Shown piece by piece: positions 26,793-35,645 of a DNA stretch of 48,282 nucleotides. Position 1 is the stretch's first letter; each line of letters starts with the position of its first letter. Below the pieces are notes generated by a model. The model had not been told where the DNA came from, searched no databases, and saw nothing but the letters and a program-made list of their open reading frames with translations. This DNA comes from Halobellus inordinatus (GTDB lineage: Archaea; Halobacteriota; Halobacteria; Halobacteriales; Haloferacaceae). The stretch is taken from positions 1 to 48,282 of the forward strand of contig NZ_JANHAV010000013.1 in assembly GCF_024464655.1 (NCBI RefSeq). Reading direction: 5' to 3'. Made by a program: the position numbers and the translations under genes.

Positions 26793-26923
26793 CTTCTCCA
26801 CCTCGATCCTCCGAGACACTTGCTCATACGTGAGAGTTCGTGAGACATTGCTGTACCAGTTTTGATTGGCCAACGCAATCACGGGGCTGGCAGCCCCACA
26901 AATTCGATATCTCCAATCGATGT

Positions 26924-28318
26924 TCAATGGTGGTCATGATCCTGAGACGCTCCCGCCTCTGGGTGTTGATGGGCGAATTCATCTGGGTCCTTTTCGAACG
27001 TCTCCTTGCAGGTCTGCGAGCAGAAGTAGTACGTCTCGCCGTCGTGCGTCGCCGATGGCTCGCTGTCGTCAGTCCGCATCCCACAGACGGGGTCGCGGTA
27101 CTGGCCGGGCGCACCGAGGCCGCGACGATAGACGTACAGCAGGAACCCGGAGAGCGCAAACGCGATGAGGTTGAGATAGAACGTGTAGTTGAGCTCGAAG
27201 TACGTCTGCTCGGTCGCCGTCTCGCCGCCCGCCAGATCTGGTACGATTCCCAGCGCGTCGAACAGCAACTCCATGAGGAAGCCGGTGAACGCCATCGTCA
27301 CGAAAAAGACGCCAAGGATGTACAGCATGATCTTCCATCCGTAGTACTTCCGGTAGACGTTCAGCACGGGAATTGTGATGAGATCGGCGTAGACGAACGC
27401 GATGATCCCGGCGAAGCTGACGCCACCGCCCCAGAGCGCGACCGCAAACGGGACGTTGCCCATACTGCCAACGAAACTGAGGACGGCGATGGTGACACCC
27501 ATAATCGCGTTCTCGGCGGTCACGAGAAGCCCGTCGCCCTGGATGAACAGGGTGTTCCAGACCCACTGGGAGACGAAGACGATGACGAACCCAGAAATAA
27601 GGAAGCCAGCGACGATGTCCTTCCAGATCATCGACCACTCCTTGCGGTACTGATTCCCGACTTTGTACCAGCCACCCCACGACAGCAACTCGTCACGCCA
27701 CCCGCCACGACTCGACGTCTCCTGGCGGTAGGTCTCCATACAGCCCTCCGAGCAGAATTTGAGCGTCTCACCGCCGTCGGTCGTGATCGTGTACTCGTCT
27801 TTGCCTTCCATCCCGCAGGTCGGGTCTTCGGTGACGCCCGCCTCACGGTCGCTCTCGTTGAGCGTTTCTCGAACTTCGGCAAAGAGAGTCTCGGGGAGCG
27901 TGAGGTGGACGGTCACCGCCATCACGGCGATGAGGATGAGGCCGCCCAGCAGTTCCGCTAGGAGGAACTCCCAGCCGAGCAGAATCAGAATCATCAGCCC
28001 GAGTTCGACGATCAGATTCGTCGACGCAAACATGAACGCGAGAAAGTTGACCGCGTGCGCTCCCTTCTTGAACAGACCCTTCCCGATGGCGACAGCGCCG
28101 AAACTGCAGCCACTACTGGCCGCGCCGAACGCAGTCGCCTTGGTGAGGCCGCTCAGATCACCGTCGCCCAGCACCTGTGCCATTCGCTCCTTGGAGACAT
28201 AGACTTGGACCAGACTCGTGATCGTGAGTCCCATAATGATCGCCCACGCCGCCGTCCAGAGGAATCCGACACCGATTCGGAGGGCTTCGAAGATACCCTC
28301 GACCATCGTCACCTGCAT
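26924..28318 (-). CDS. DUF318-type permease with two YHS metal-binding domains
   Basis: A 464-residue membrane protein. The permease half-modules (about residues 15-145 and 220-400) resemble the YraQ/DUF318 (ArsP-like) family, with a conserved SSGCSFGA (C71). Between them is a YHS domain (165-197, DPTCGM ... FCSEGC), and a second one follows at 409-450 (DPVCGM ... FCSQTC). The end is His-rich (HQHPEAGASQDHDHH). YHS domains bind metals via Cys, so it may move or deliver copper or a related ion. Its direction of transport is unknown. The regulator gene lies downstream. Confidence 0.8.
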   Translation of the reverse strand: MQVTMVEGIFEALRIGVGFLWTAAWAIIMGLTITSLVQVYVSKERMAQVLGDGDLSGLTKATAFGAASSGCSFGAVAIGKGLFKKGAHAVNFLAFMFASTNLIVELGLMILILLGWEFLLAELLGGLILIAVMAVTVHLTLPETLFAEVRETLNESDREAGVTEDPTCGMEGKDEYTITTDGGETLKFCSEGCMETYRQETSSRGGWRDELLSWGGWYKVGNQYRKEWSMIWKDIVAGFLISGFVIVFVSQWVWNTLFIQGDGLLVTAENAIMGVTIAVLSFVGSMGNVPFAVALWGGGVSFAGIIAFVYADLITIPVLNVYRKYYGWKIMLYILGVFFVTMAFTGFLMELLFDALGIVPDLAGGETATEQTYFELNYTFYLNLIAFALSGFLLYVYRRGLGAPGQYRDPVCGMRTDDSEPSATHDGETYYFCSQTCKETFEKDPDEFAHQHPEAGASQDHDHH

Positions 28319-28499
28319 AGATGTATCATCGTGCGGATCATCTTTTGCAGTTTTCCTTCAGATAGTTCGGGCTAGAGCCGTGATAAGTATGAATTCAAAA
28401 GAATAGCGGTGGGAGTAGCACGAAGGTCTAAGGCACAACCGCATTGAATAGTTAGTGCGTAGTAACACTTGAGACCCAAACTCACGGAGGGATCACAAT

Positions 28500-28871
28500 A
28501 TGGCGACAAATTCAGACGACACGCGACTTGTTACGCTCCTCCTCGTTATCATCGGTTCGTTCGTCATCTTCCCGCTGTTCTTCATGGGCTTCGGGATGAT
28601 GGGGTTCGGCCCAATGATGGGCGGGACGTGGGGCGGTCACATGTGGGGTGACGGGACGATGCCTGGCTGGATGTTCATCGTCGGCATCGTGATGCAGTTA
28701 CTGTTCCTCGCTGCCCTCGTCGGCGGTGGCTACCTCATCTACCGTGCGATTACGGGAAGTGAGCGTAGTTCAGACCAAGCCCTCGAGGAGCTCCGACTCG
28801 CCTACGCCCGCGGTGAGCTGACCGACGAGGAATACGAACAGCGACGCGAAGCACTCGAACGAGATACCTGA
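28500..28871 (+). CDS. Met-rich SHOCT-domain membrane protein 3
   Basis: A 123-residue protein, paralogous to SHOCT protein 1 (both carry ALEELRLAYARG, LTDEE). Helix 1 is about residues 8-29 and helix 2 about 57-82. The loop between them has many Met residues (FFMGFGMMGFGPMMGG and HMWGDGTMPGW). The SHOCT domain is at 94-120. A good Shine-Dalgarno sequence (ggagg) lies about 10 bases before ATG, decided by spacing. It is divergent from the YHS-permease and leads a rightward group with a membrane protein. Copper binding is inferred from the Met pattern. Confidence 0.8.
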   Translation: MATNSDDTRLVTLLLVIIGSFVIFPLFFMGFGMMGFGPMMGGTWGGHMWGDGTMPGWMFIVGIVMQLLFLAALVGGGYLIYRAITGSERSSDQALEELRLAYARGELTDEEYEQRREALERDT

Positions 28872-28894
28872 TTCCCATCCGGCAAGCTTGAACG

Positions 28895-29536
28895 ATGACC
28901 GGCTTCCCCGACCACCGTCAACAGTCGACGCGTCCGGAACTTCCAGCGTGGCTCGACCGATACACGACGCTGGGAGTATACGGACTCCTCGTCGGGACGG
29001 GACTCTGTCTGGTCGCGTTCCTCACGAATCCCGTTCCCGACCCCTCGTTCCCGTGGGCGACTCTGCCCGAGTCTCTACGATTACCGATTGTACAGCCCCG
29101 AATCGAACACTGGCCGGTGACCTACACTATCGGCATCTGGCTGTGGGTCTTCTGCTTTCCCGCACTCTTCCTCGCTGGATACCGGCGATACGGCGACGGG
29201 AATCGTGGAGCAGCGGTGTGGCTCGTCGGGTTGCCGACCGTGGCGATGCTGGGCTGGACCACGTACTGTCGGTTCTTCTGGCCGAAGCTCAATCCACCAA
29301 CCTGGAACGCCCCGGCCTACACGTTCGTTTGCTGGCTGTACTGTTCGACCTACAACGTGCTCTGGAGCAACACCGCATACGTCATTGCGCTATTCGGCAT
29401 CGTCACGACCATCCTCGTCATGCGACACCAAGATAGAGACCGATATGCCCTTCTCGGGTTTGGATTCCTCGCACTTCCTCTTGGGTTACCAGCCCTGTAC
29501 GAAGGATATCGACGGACGACGCGAACCGGAACCTGA
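28895..29536 (+). CDS. Multi-pass membrane protein of unknown function
   Basis: A 213-residue protein with about five or six hydrophobic segments (near residues 27-44, 75-96, 107-125, 137-160 and 175-195). It has W/Y-rich loops such as YTIGIWLWVFCFPALF and FFWPKLNPPTW. I recognise no family. It begins 23 bases after SHOCT protein 3 and is likely cotranscribed with it. The Cys residues are few and there are no obvious metal-binding motifs, so its link to metal handling is only positional. Confidence 0.65.
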   Translation: MTGFPDHRQQSTRPELPAWLDRYTTLGVYGLLVGTGLCLVAFLTNPVPDPSFPWATLPESLRLPIVQPRIEHWPVTYTIGIWLWVFCFPALFLAGYRRYGDGNRGAAVWLVGLPTVAMLGWTTYCRFFWPKLNPPTWNAPAYTFVCWLYCSTYNVLWSNTAYVIALFGIVTTILVMRHQDRDRYALLGFGFLALPLGLPALYEGYRRTTRTGT

Positions 29537-29680
29537 GGATTTGTAACAGGTGACTGTTTTCAACGCTGTTCGAAAAAGTGGTGGGAAGACTGCTAATTCG
29601 AGGAGGAGAGGGTGACCAAGACTCCTTCACTGATCACAGCCCGAAGAAACGTTTTCTGTGGGCAGCTCCTCAACACGAGT

Positions 29681-29902
29681 ATGTCGACGACTGTCTCAAC
29701 ACCCGAAACAGACGAGATATGTGCGTACTGTGAATCCAGGATCTTCGACCACGATCCAATCTGCGTCCGCGATTGCGAGAACGAGTGTGGCTCACCCACG
29801 TATTTCTGTAACTACGCCTGTCTGTCCGCATATATCGACGAGAACGGCCTCACTACCGGGAATGCGTGCGAGTGGACTCCCAACGACACTAGTTGTTGCT
29901 GA
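29681..29902 (+). CDS. Small Cys-rich zinc-finger-like protein
   Basis: A 73-residue protein with ten Cys: CAYC at 14-17, then C28, C32, C36, C43, C47, C63 and the ending CC (72-73). The pattern C-x2-C ... C-x3-C ... C-x3-C suggests one or two metal sites. I chose ATG 29681 because the upstream in-frame region (from 29612) has no Cys and poor coding character. It stands next to metal genes, so metal binding or trafficking is plausible, but a zinc-finger role is equally possible. It ends 38 bases from the convergent P1B-4 ATPase gene. Confidence 0.55.
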   Translation: MSTTVSTPETDEICAYCESRIFDHDPICVRDCENECGSPTYFCNYACLSAYIDENGLTTGNACEWTPNDTSCC

Positions 29903-29940
29903 TCGGCGCTATCGGTCCATTCGTCGCCTTCAGCGACCGA

Positions 29941-32154
29941 TTATTTGCGGAAGCCGAGTAATCGAAGCCCGTTCAGGGACACGAGGACCGTCGATCCCTC
30001 GTGGCCGACCACGGCCAGCGGTAAGGGGATACCGCGTAACAGAATCGTGCCAACCATCAGCGCAATCGCACCAAAGGCGATTGCGAGGTTGACTGTCAGC
30101 GTCCGGCGCGTCCGGCGACCGAGTCCGAGCACGTAGGGAATCTTCCCGATGTCGTCGCCCATCAACACGACGTCAGCCGTCTCTAGGGCAACGTCGGTCC
30201 CGGCGCCACCCATGGCGATCCCGAGAGTCGCCGTCGCCAGTGCCGGTGCGTCGTTCACTCCGTCACCCACCATCGCCACGTTCTCGTATCGCTTGACCAG
30301 CTCTTCGATGGTCGCCACTTTCTCTTCCGGCAGCAGTTCCGCCTGCACCTCGTCGATACCGACTTCGTCGGCGATCTGCTGGGCGACGCGTTCGTTGTCG
30401 CCGGTCAACATAACGATGTGCTCCACCCCGAGCGACCGGAGGTCCTCGATCATTTCTGCAGCCCCGGGGCGGACCGTGTCGGTGAACGCAAGCCATCCCA
30501 GTACCGTGGCGTTGCCGGCGTGCTCGCGGGCGACGAGAACGCTGGTCTTCCCCTCCGCCTCCAGGGTCCGAAGCCGATCGAGACCAGGTTCGAGCCCCTC
30601 GATCGCAGCGTCTTCGAGAACCGTCTCGACGTAACTCCGATTCCCGATGTGGATGGTTCTGTCGTCGACATCGGCGCGAACGCCTTTCCCGGCCTCCGAC
30701 TGAAACCGTCGCGCGTCGGGAACGTCGAGAGCGCGGTCTTCGGCTTCCGAGACGGTCGCACGAGCCAAGTGATGCTCCGAGCGGGCCTGTACGGCGGCCG
30801 CGAGCGAGAGCAGTTCGTCCGGCGTCAGTGACTCGTCCGCGAGGCCGTCACGGACGAACACGTCCGTCAGCTGTGTCTCACCTCGCGTGAGCGTACCGGT
30901 CTTGTCGAACGCGACCGCGTCGATATTCGCTGCCGCCTCGACGTGTTCGCCGCCCTTGAACAGGACGCCCTGCCTGCCGCCGGAGGCGATCGCCGACAAC
31001 ACCGCCGCCGGCGTGGAGATGATGACCGCACACGGCGACGCGGCGACCATCAGGGTCATCGCGCGGTAGAACGTACTGGTGAACTCACTCCCGAGTGCGA
31101 GTGGGATACCGATAGCCGCTATCGTGAGGGCGAACACGCCGATGACGTACGGTTGTTCGAGGCGGTCGATGAGCCGCTGTGTCGGGGCCTTCTCACTTTG
31201 GGCGCGTTCGACCATATGGATGAGGCGACTGATCGCCGATTCGTGGGCCTGCCGCGTGACTTCGATTTCGAGGCTACCACTCTCGTTGATCGTTCCACCG
31301 AACACCTCGTCCTCGGGTTCCTTCGGCACGGGCACTGACTCGCCGGTGAGCGACGCCTGATCGACCGTCCCCTCGCCGGACGTGACGACGCCGTCGAGCG
31401 GGATTCTGTCGCCGGGACGAACGACGAACACGTCACCGACGGCGACGTCGTCGATGGGAACGGTGATTTCCTCGCCGTCGCGTAGCACCTGGGCTTCGTC
31501 CGGTCGCATCTCGACGAGGGACTTGATCGCTCGGCGTGAACGGCCGATCGCGTAGTGCTGGAGCGTGTTCGACAGCGAGAACAGGAACAACAGCATCGCG
31601 CCCTCGAACGGTGCGCCGATCGAGAGCGCGCCGAGCGCGGCGACGATCATCAGGAGGTCGATGTCGACTGCACGGTGGCGCAGCGTCTCGATGGCCCCCT
31701 TGAGCCCGTACCAGCCGCCGAAGACGTATGCGACGGCGTAGCCGGCCCACCTGAGCAGTTGTGGTCCCTCGAGGTACCCGGTCACGAGACCGGTCACCAT
31801 CCCGAGCAGCGTCAGGCCGACGAACACTGCCTCCCGCCTGAGTTCCGAGCGGGTACTCACGTCATCCGCTGCCGTATCGGTGTCGTCCTGGATCGAGACG
31901 TTACGGTCGCGGACTGCGTCTCGAATCGTTTCTTCCGAGGTGACGCTCCCGTCGTAGGTGATCCGCGCGCTCCCCGTTCGAAACGAGACGTCGACGTCGT
32001 GGACGCCGGAGAGACGCTGCAGGTGTCGTTCGAGTGCCCGCGCTCCCGCTTCACCACGACCACCCCGCCGTTCAATTCGAACAGAACACGTCGAGAGAGA
32101 CGGAGATTCAGTAACGGCCACGTTCTCGGTACCTATGGTTTGTGTTGATTTCAC
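29941..32154 (-). CDS. P1B-4-type metal ATPase (SPC motif)
   Basis: A 737-residue metal pump. The membrane site is SPC at residues 373-375 with HEGS at 718-721, the pair typical of P1B-4 ATPases (CoaT/CtpD/PfeT). Those move Co(II), Zn(II) or Fe(II), and not copper. TGES is at 270-273 and DKTGT at 417-421. The N-terminal domain (about residues 20-80) is folded like an HMA domain but lacks CxxC; only C23 remains. It is far from copB in family, so the island likely exports two kinds of metal. It is transcribed toward the Cys-rich protein gene. Confidence 0.85.
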   Translation of the reverse strand: MKSTQTIGTENVAVTESPSLSTCSVRIERRGGRGEAGARALERHLQRLSGVHDVDVSFRTGSARITYDGSVTSEETIRDAVRDRNVSIQDDTDTAADDVSTRSELRREAVFVGLTLLGMVTGLVTGYLEGPQLLRWAGYAVAYVFGGWYGLKGAIETLRHRAVDIDLLMIVAALGALSIGAPFEGAMLLFLFSLSNTLQHYAIGRSRRAIKSLVEMRPDEAQVLRDGEEITVPIDDVAVGDVFVVRPGDRIPLDGVVTSGEGTVDQASLTGESVPVPKEPEDEVFGGTINESGSLEIEVTRQAHESAISRLIHMVERAQSEKAPTQRLIDRLEQPYVIGVFALTIAAIGIPLALGSEFTSTFYRAMTLMVAASPCAVIISTPAAVLSAIASGGRQGVLFKGGEHVEAAANIDAVAFDKTGTLTRGETQLTDVFVRDGLADESLTPDELLSLAAAVQARSEHHLARATVSEAEDRALDVPDARRFQSEAGKGVRADVDDRTIHIGNRSYVETVLEDAAIEGLEPGLDRLRTLEAEGKTSVLVAREHAGNATVLGWLAFTDTVRPGAAEMIEDLRSLGVEHIVMLTGDNERVAQQIADEVGIDEVQAELLPEEKVATIEELVKRYENVAMVGDGVNDAPALATATLGIAMGGAGTDVALETADVVLMGDDIGKIPYVLGLGRRTRRTLTVNLAIAFGAIALMVGTILLRGIPLPLAVVGHEGSTVLVSLNGLRLLGFRK

Positions 32155-32249
32155 GTTTTAGATACTCCAGCAAGCATTCGTCGGACTACATAGATCGACC
32201 CACAGCACCCTCAGAACGCTCTTGGGTGGCAGCCCATTAATAGAAGAGA

Positions 32250-32678
32250 TCATCCAATGATCGTCACCGGGATCTGTGCCCGGCGGGTAACTGTTTCGGC
32301 GACACTTCCGAGGAGCGTCCGGTCGATCCCTGACCGTCCGTGGCTACCCAGAACGATCTGGTCGATCCCGTGATCGCTGGCATATTCGAGGATCGTACGC
32401 GCCGGCCGACCGACTTCTGTGACAGTCTGGAGGTCAATCCCGTGCTCTGCCGCGAGCTTCGTAGCCGCCGTATGAATGTTGGTGGCGCGTTCTTGGGCGT
32501 TGTCATACCAATCCTCAGCGACTGGCAAGCCACCAGCCTCCACGTCGATTACCGAGTCGACCGGATTGATGACGTACAGTGTGGTGATGGTCGCGTCCGG
32601 GAAGTTCTCAAGAGCGTAGGTGAGCGCACGCTCGGCAAGCGGCGAGCCGTCGAAGGCGACGAGAACAGTGTCGGGCAT
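32250..32678 (-). CDS. Universal stress protein (UspA family)
   Basis: A 142-residue protein starting at ATG 32678 (MPDTVLVAFDGSPLAE). It has the UspA ATP-binding pattern: VAFDGS near the start and G-x2-G-x9-G-S/T as GSHGRSGIDRTLLGS near residues 112-126. Longer upstream reading frames add non-UspA sequence and are probably not translated. UspA proteins bind ATP and are induced by stress. It is divergent to the CPBP protease gene with a 75-base gap. Confidence 0.85.
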   Translation of the reverse strand: MPDTVLVAFDGSPLAERALTYALENFPDATITTLYVINPVDSVIDVEAGGLPVAEDWYDNAQERATNIHTAATKLAAEHGIDLQTVTEVGRPARTILEYASDHGIDQIVLGSHGRSGIDRTLLGSVAETVTRRAQIPVTIIG

Positions 32679-32753
32679 ACGAATGGATTTGAGACGAGTT
32701 GAGAAGAGTCTAGTGCCGGGAACACGGCGGCCGGGAGTACCGTTAACTACGAT

Positions 32754-33668
32754 GTGGCCACAAAAGTTGGTGTGTCTAGTATCAGCACGTGGATCGATCA
32801 GCACCGCCTCCTGAGTTTCGTTGTAATCGCGTACGCTTTCACTTGGACGATCCAGGGCGCGCTCGCGTATTCGGGCATAGAAGCCTCCTGGACGCACTCG
32901 ATCCTGATCGGATTCGGCGGGTTCGGTCCACCAATTGGTGCCGCAGTCGTCATCTGGGCCTCCGGTGGGAGCCTCCGAACCTGGGTCGGACAGATGTTCA
33001 AATGGCGAATCGGTGTGAAATGGTGGGCGCTCGCGATTGGACTCCCGTTCATCATCCTCTCACTTGGTGTCCTGCTGTTCGTCCTAGCCGGTGGCCCGAT
33101 CGACCTTACCGAGTTCGAGTCACCGTTCATCTACCTGTTCGCGATGACGTGGGGGACCGTCTGGGGTGGCGGCCAGGAGGATCTCGGCTGGCGTGGCTTC
33201 ATGCTGCCCATACTCCAGAACTCCTACAGCGCGCTGGTGTCGAGTGCGATCGTGGGCGTCACGTGGGCCGCCTGGCACCTCCCGCTGTTCCTGAACGCCA
33301 CGACCACCCACGGCGGCTGGCCGCTCTCCCAGCAACTCCTCTGGATGGTCTCCATCCTTGCAGGCTCGATTCTCTGGACGTGGATGTACAACAGCACCGG
33401 GGGGAGCGTCCTCGCCGTCGCGGTATTCCATGCGGGCGTCAATGCGATGGGAATCTTCCATCCCGCCGATCCGGAAGCGCTCATTCCGAACGGTGTGCCA
33501 GATCCCTGGTTGAACCTGCTCGCCGAAGTCACCGGCGCCGTTCCACTCGTGCTGATCGCGATCTTGCTGGTCTTCGTCTACGGCGCTGACCGCCTCGCGA
33601 ACCGCGACCCACCAACTCCCCAAGACGCCGGCCTCCCACCGGAGACCGAGTCAGAAGACCTTGGGTGA
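32754..33668 (+). CDS. CPBP-family intramembrane metalloprotease 1
   Basis: A 304-residue membrane protein of the CPBP (Abi) family. Motif 1 is QEDLGWRG (residues 141-148; a Glu142-Asp143 pair where most have Glu-Glu, with R147), motif 2 is WAAWHLPLFL (171-180) and a third is VFHAGVNA near residue 225. Eight or so hydrophobic segments are visible. These proteins are thought to be membrane proteases, with roles in immunity or prenylated protein processing in other organisms. It starts with GTG at 32754. A second, distinct member lies 2 kb away. Confidence 0.8.
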   Translation: MATKVGVSSISTWIDQHRLLSFVVIAYAFTWTIQGALAYSGIEASWTHSILIGFGGFGPPIGAAVVIWASGGSLRTWVGQMFKWRIGVKWWALAIGLPFIILSLGVLLFVLAGGPIDLTEFESPFIYLFAMTWGTVWGGGQEDLGWRGFMLPILQNSYSALVSSAIVGVTWAAWHLPLFLNATTTHGGWPLSQQLLWMVSILAGSILWTWMYNSTGGSVLAVAVFHAGVNAMGIFHPADPEALIPNGVPDPWLNLLAEVTGAVPLVLIAILLVFVYGADRLANRDPPTPQDAGLPPETESEDLG

Positions 33669-33692
33669 GCACACCCACCAACAATGGACTCC

Positions 33693-33776
33693 TATAGTAG
33701 CGTTTGCAAGTCTTCACTCACCGAATCGCACGCAGTCGTGCGATTGGCTGTGTAATCAGTTGCAAACGCTACTATA
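33693..33776. mobile_element. MITE-like element with 17-base inverted repeats
   Basis: An 84-base element bordered by perfect 17-base inverted repeats: tatagtagcgtttgcaa (33693-33709) and ttgcaaacgctactata (33760-33776). An inner palindrome aatcgcac/gtgcgatt lies at 33724-33731 and 33738-33745. It has no coding capacity. It sits between two unrelated genes and looks like a miniature element left by a transposase with similar ends, but could also be an RNA hairpin. A target duplication is not clear. Confidence 0.6.
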
Positions 33777-33903
33777 TTACGAGTTCGCAGTTGCTCCAGT
33801 TCGAACCAACACCTCCGTCGCGCCGTGACTGGGCTGGAAGTTCGGGGCCGACTAGAATTTATTGAGTGCCGCAGCGAAGGAGTGTGCAGAGGTGTGAGAA
33901 CAC

Positions 33904-34485
33904 GTGAGTTCCTTTCTGATACTCTACGGGACGGGCGAAGGCCAAACGGCGAAGATCGCAGAGCGGATCGCGACCACAGTCAGCGAGCGCGGCCACGAGG
34001 TGAGCGCGATAGACGTGCATGACCGACCGGACCCGTTCACACTGGAAGAGTACGATGCTGTCGTCGTGGGCGCGTCGATCCACGTCGGCAAACATCAGGA
34101 CGAGGTCCGTGACTTCGTCACCGAGAACCGGGGCGCCCTATCGGGGATACCGACTGCGTTCTTCCAGGTGTCGCTGTCCTCGGCAAACGAGGAGAAGCGC
34201 GAAGAGGCTGCGGGATACGTCGAATCGTTCGTCACGGAAACCGGATGGCATCCGGATCGAATCGGGCAATTTGGCGGCGCGCTTCGGTTCTCCGAGTACG
34301 GGTTTCTCAAACGCCTGATGATGAAGCAAATCGCTAAAGACCTACTCGCCGAGGACCGGAAACCGAAGGGTGATATCGAGTTCACCGACTGGGACGCTGT
34401 CGACGCCTTCGCAGCGGATATCGCCGCGTTCGTCGAAGGCCGTCTCGGCGTTGCCTCGGATACCACCGAGGATCCAGCGGTATGA
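33904..34485 (+). CDS. HemG-like flavodoxin domain protein
   Basis: A 193-residue protein that opens with SSFLILYGTGEGQT, the FMN phosphate-binding loop (T10-T15), followed by a Rossmann-like alternation and VVVGASIHVGKH (near residues 53-64). It matches the flavodoxin-5 family, which includes menaquinone-dependent protoporphyrinogen oxidase HemG. A role in haem formation or another flavin-based redox step is possible. It begins with GTG at 33904 and ends in a four-base overlap with the membrane-protein gene that follows. Confidence 0.75.
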   Translation: MSSFLILYGTGEGQTAKIAERIATTVSERGHEVSAIDVHDRPDPFTLEEYDAVVVGASIHVGKHQDEVRDFVTENRGALSGIPTAFFQVSLSSANEEKREEAAGYVESFVTETGWHPDRIGQFGGALRFSEYGFLKRLMMKQIAKDLLAEDRKPKGDIEFTDWDAVDAFAADIAAFVEGRLGVASDTTEDPAV

Positions 34486-35348
34486 CGGCCTCGAAACCGC
34501 CCCGACGCCTCACTCGGCCCTATCTTGCTGCGTCGACGCTTACCCTCCTGCTCGCGATTATGGGGACTAGCGTTGGCCTATTCGTTCCCGAGTTCTACCG
34601 AGACGCCGAGGTTCTCCTCCCACAGTTGTACGGACAGGACCTGCTGACGCTCGGCATCGCCGTCCCTACACTTGCCGGCGCCCTCTATTACGCGCACCAG
34701 GGGTCACTACGGGGCTATGTCGTTTGGCTCGGTGTCACCGGCTACCTTCTCTATACGTACGCTTCGTATGCATTACTCACAGCGTTCAACGAGCTTTATC
34801 TTGTCTACGTCGCGCTGTTCGGACTGACATTGTTCACGCTCATCGGCGGGATCGCTCGCATCGATCCGACAGACTTGGAAGAGGCATTCGACGATCACCC
34901 GGTTCGTGGCTACGTCGCGTTCCAGCTTCTCGTCGCCGGCCTCGTGGCACTGATGTGGCTCGCCGAGGTCGGTCCGGCGAGCCTCACCGGAACCAGACCC
35001 CCAAGCATAGCCGAAACGACGCTCCCGGTTCCCGTTATCCAGTCACTTGATCTCGGCGTCGTCGTCCCGTCGTTCGCCCTCTCGGCGGCTTTTCTCTGGA
35101 AGCGACGAGCGTGGGGATACGTCTTTACCGGCGTCCTCCTGGTGAAGGGTACCACCCTCGGCCTCGCAGTCCTCGCCATGATTGTATTCATGCTCCAGAA
35201 CGGCCAATCCGTCCCGCTTCCTCAGATCGTATCGTTCGCTCTCCTGAGTCTCGCTGGTCTCACCCTTGTGGCCCGTTTCATCCGAGCCATCCCTTCTAGT
35301 GCTTCTATAACCCATCCTCCCACCGGAGGTGGTACACAAACAGACTGA
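34482..35348 (+). CDS. Multi-pass membrane protein of unknown function
   Basis: A 288-residue protein with about eight hydrophobic segments (near residues 18-36, 57-75, 85-100, 105-125, 147-165, 185-205, 210-230 and 245-270). It starts within the stop of the flavodoxin gene (ATGA), so both are translated together and may function as a pair. No motif is known to me. The final 15 residues are hydrophilic. It may serve as a membrane partner for the flavoprotein. Confidence 0.6.
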   Translation: MTASKPPRRLTRPYLAASTLTLLLAIMGTSVGLFVPEFYRDAEVLLPQLYGQDLLTLGIAVPTLAGALYYAHQGSLRGYVVWLGVTGYLLYTYASYALLTAFNELYLVYVALFGLTLFTLIGGIARIDPTDLEEAFDDHPVRGYVAFQLLVAGLVALMWLAEVGPASLTGTRPPSIAETTLPVPVIQSLDLGVVVPSFALSAAFLWKRRAWGYVFTGVLLVKGTTLGLAVLAMIVFMLQNGQSVPLPQIVSFALLSLAGLTLVARFIRAIPSSASITHPPTGGGTQTD

Positions 35349-35645
35349 CCAGAGAACAGACCGATCCAACGCCGACCACAGAGCGAGTGATTACCGCGTG
35401 AGAAAAACTCGGGGGATGACGGTTAATTCTGCTCCGACGTGACAAGGCAAAGCTTCAACACGTTCGAAGCGGGTACCTCCCCTGCAATCTACGTGGACGG
35501 CCGGCAGGGATGGGCCCAGATCGATGGCCATCTCCACGCCGGAATGGGGCGATACGACGGTCCATCTCGGTGAGAATCCACAACACTGGCGCGTGAGCGA
35601 CGACAGTGAAACCACTTTTTTCGTTGCACTGAGATTCAGCATCGT

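Noticed and set aside
26840-27961. Rightward frame of 373 residues over the YHS-permease
   Set aside because: It is antisense to the permease, and the reading lacks any domain.
35450-35573. Short stretch with coding character before the second CPBP gene
   Set aside because: About 40 residues, no start codon and no family; probably a remnant, too weak to list as a gene.
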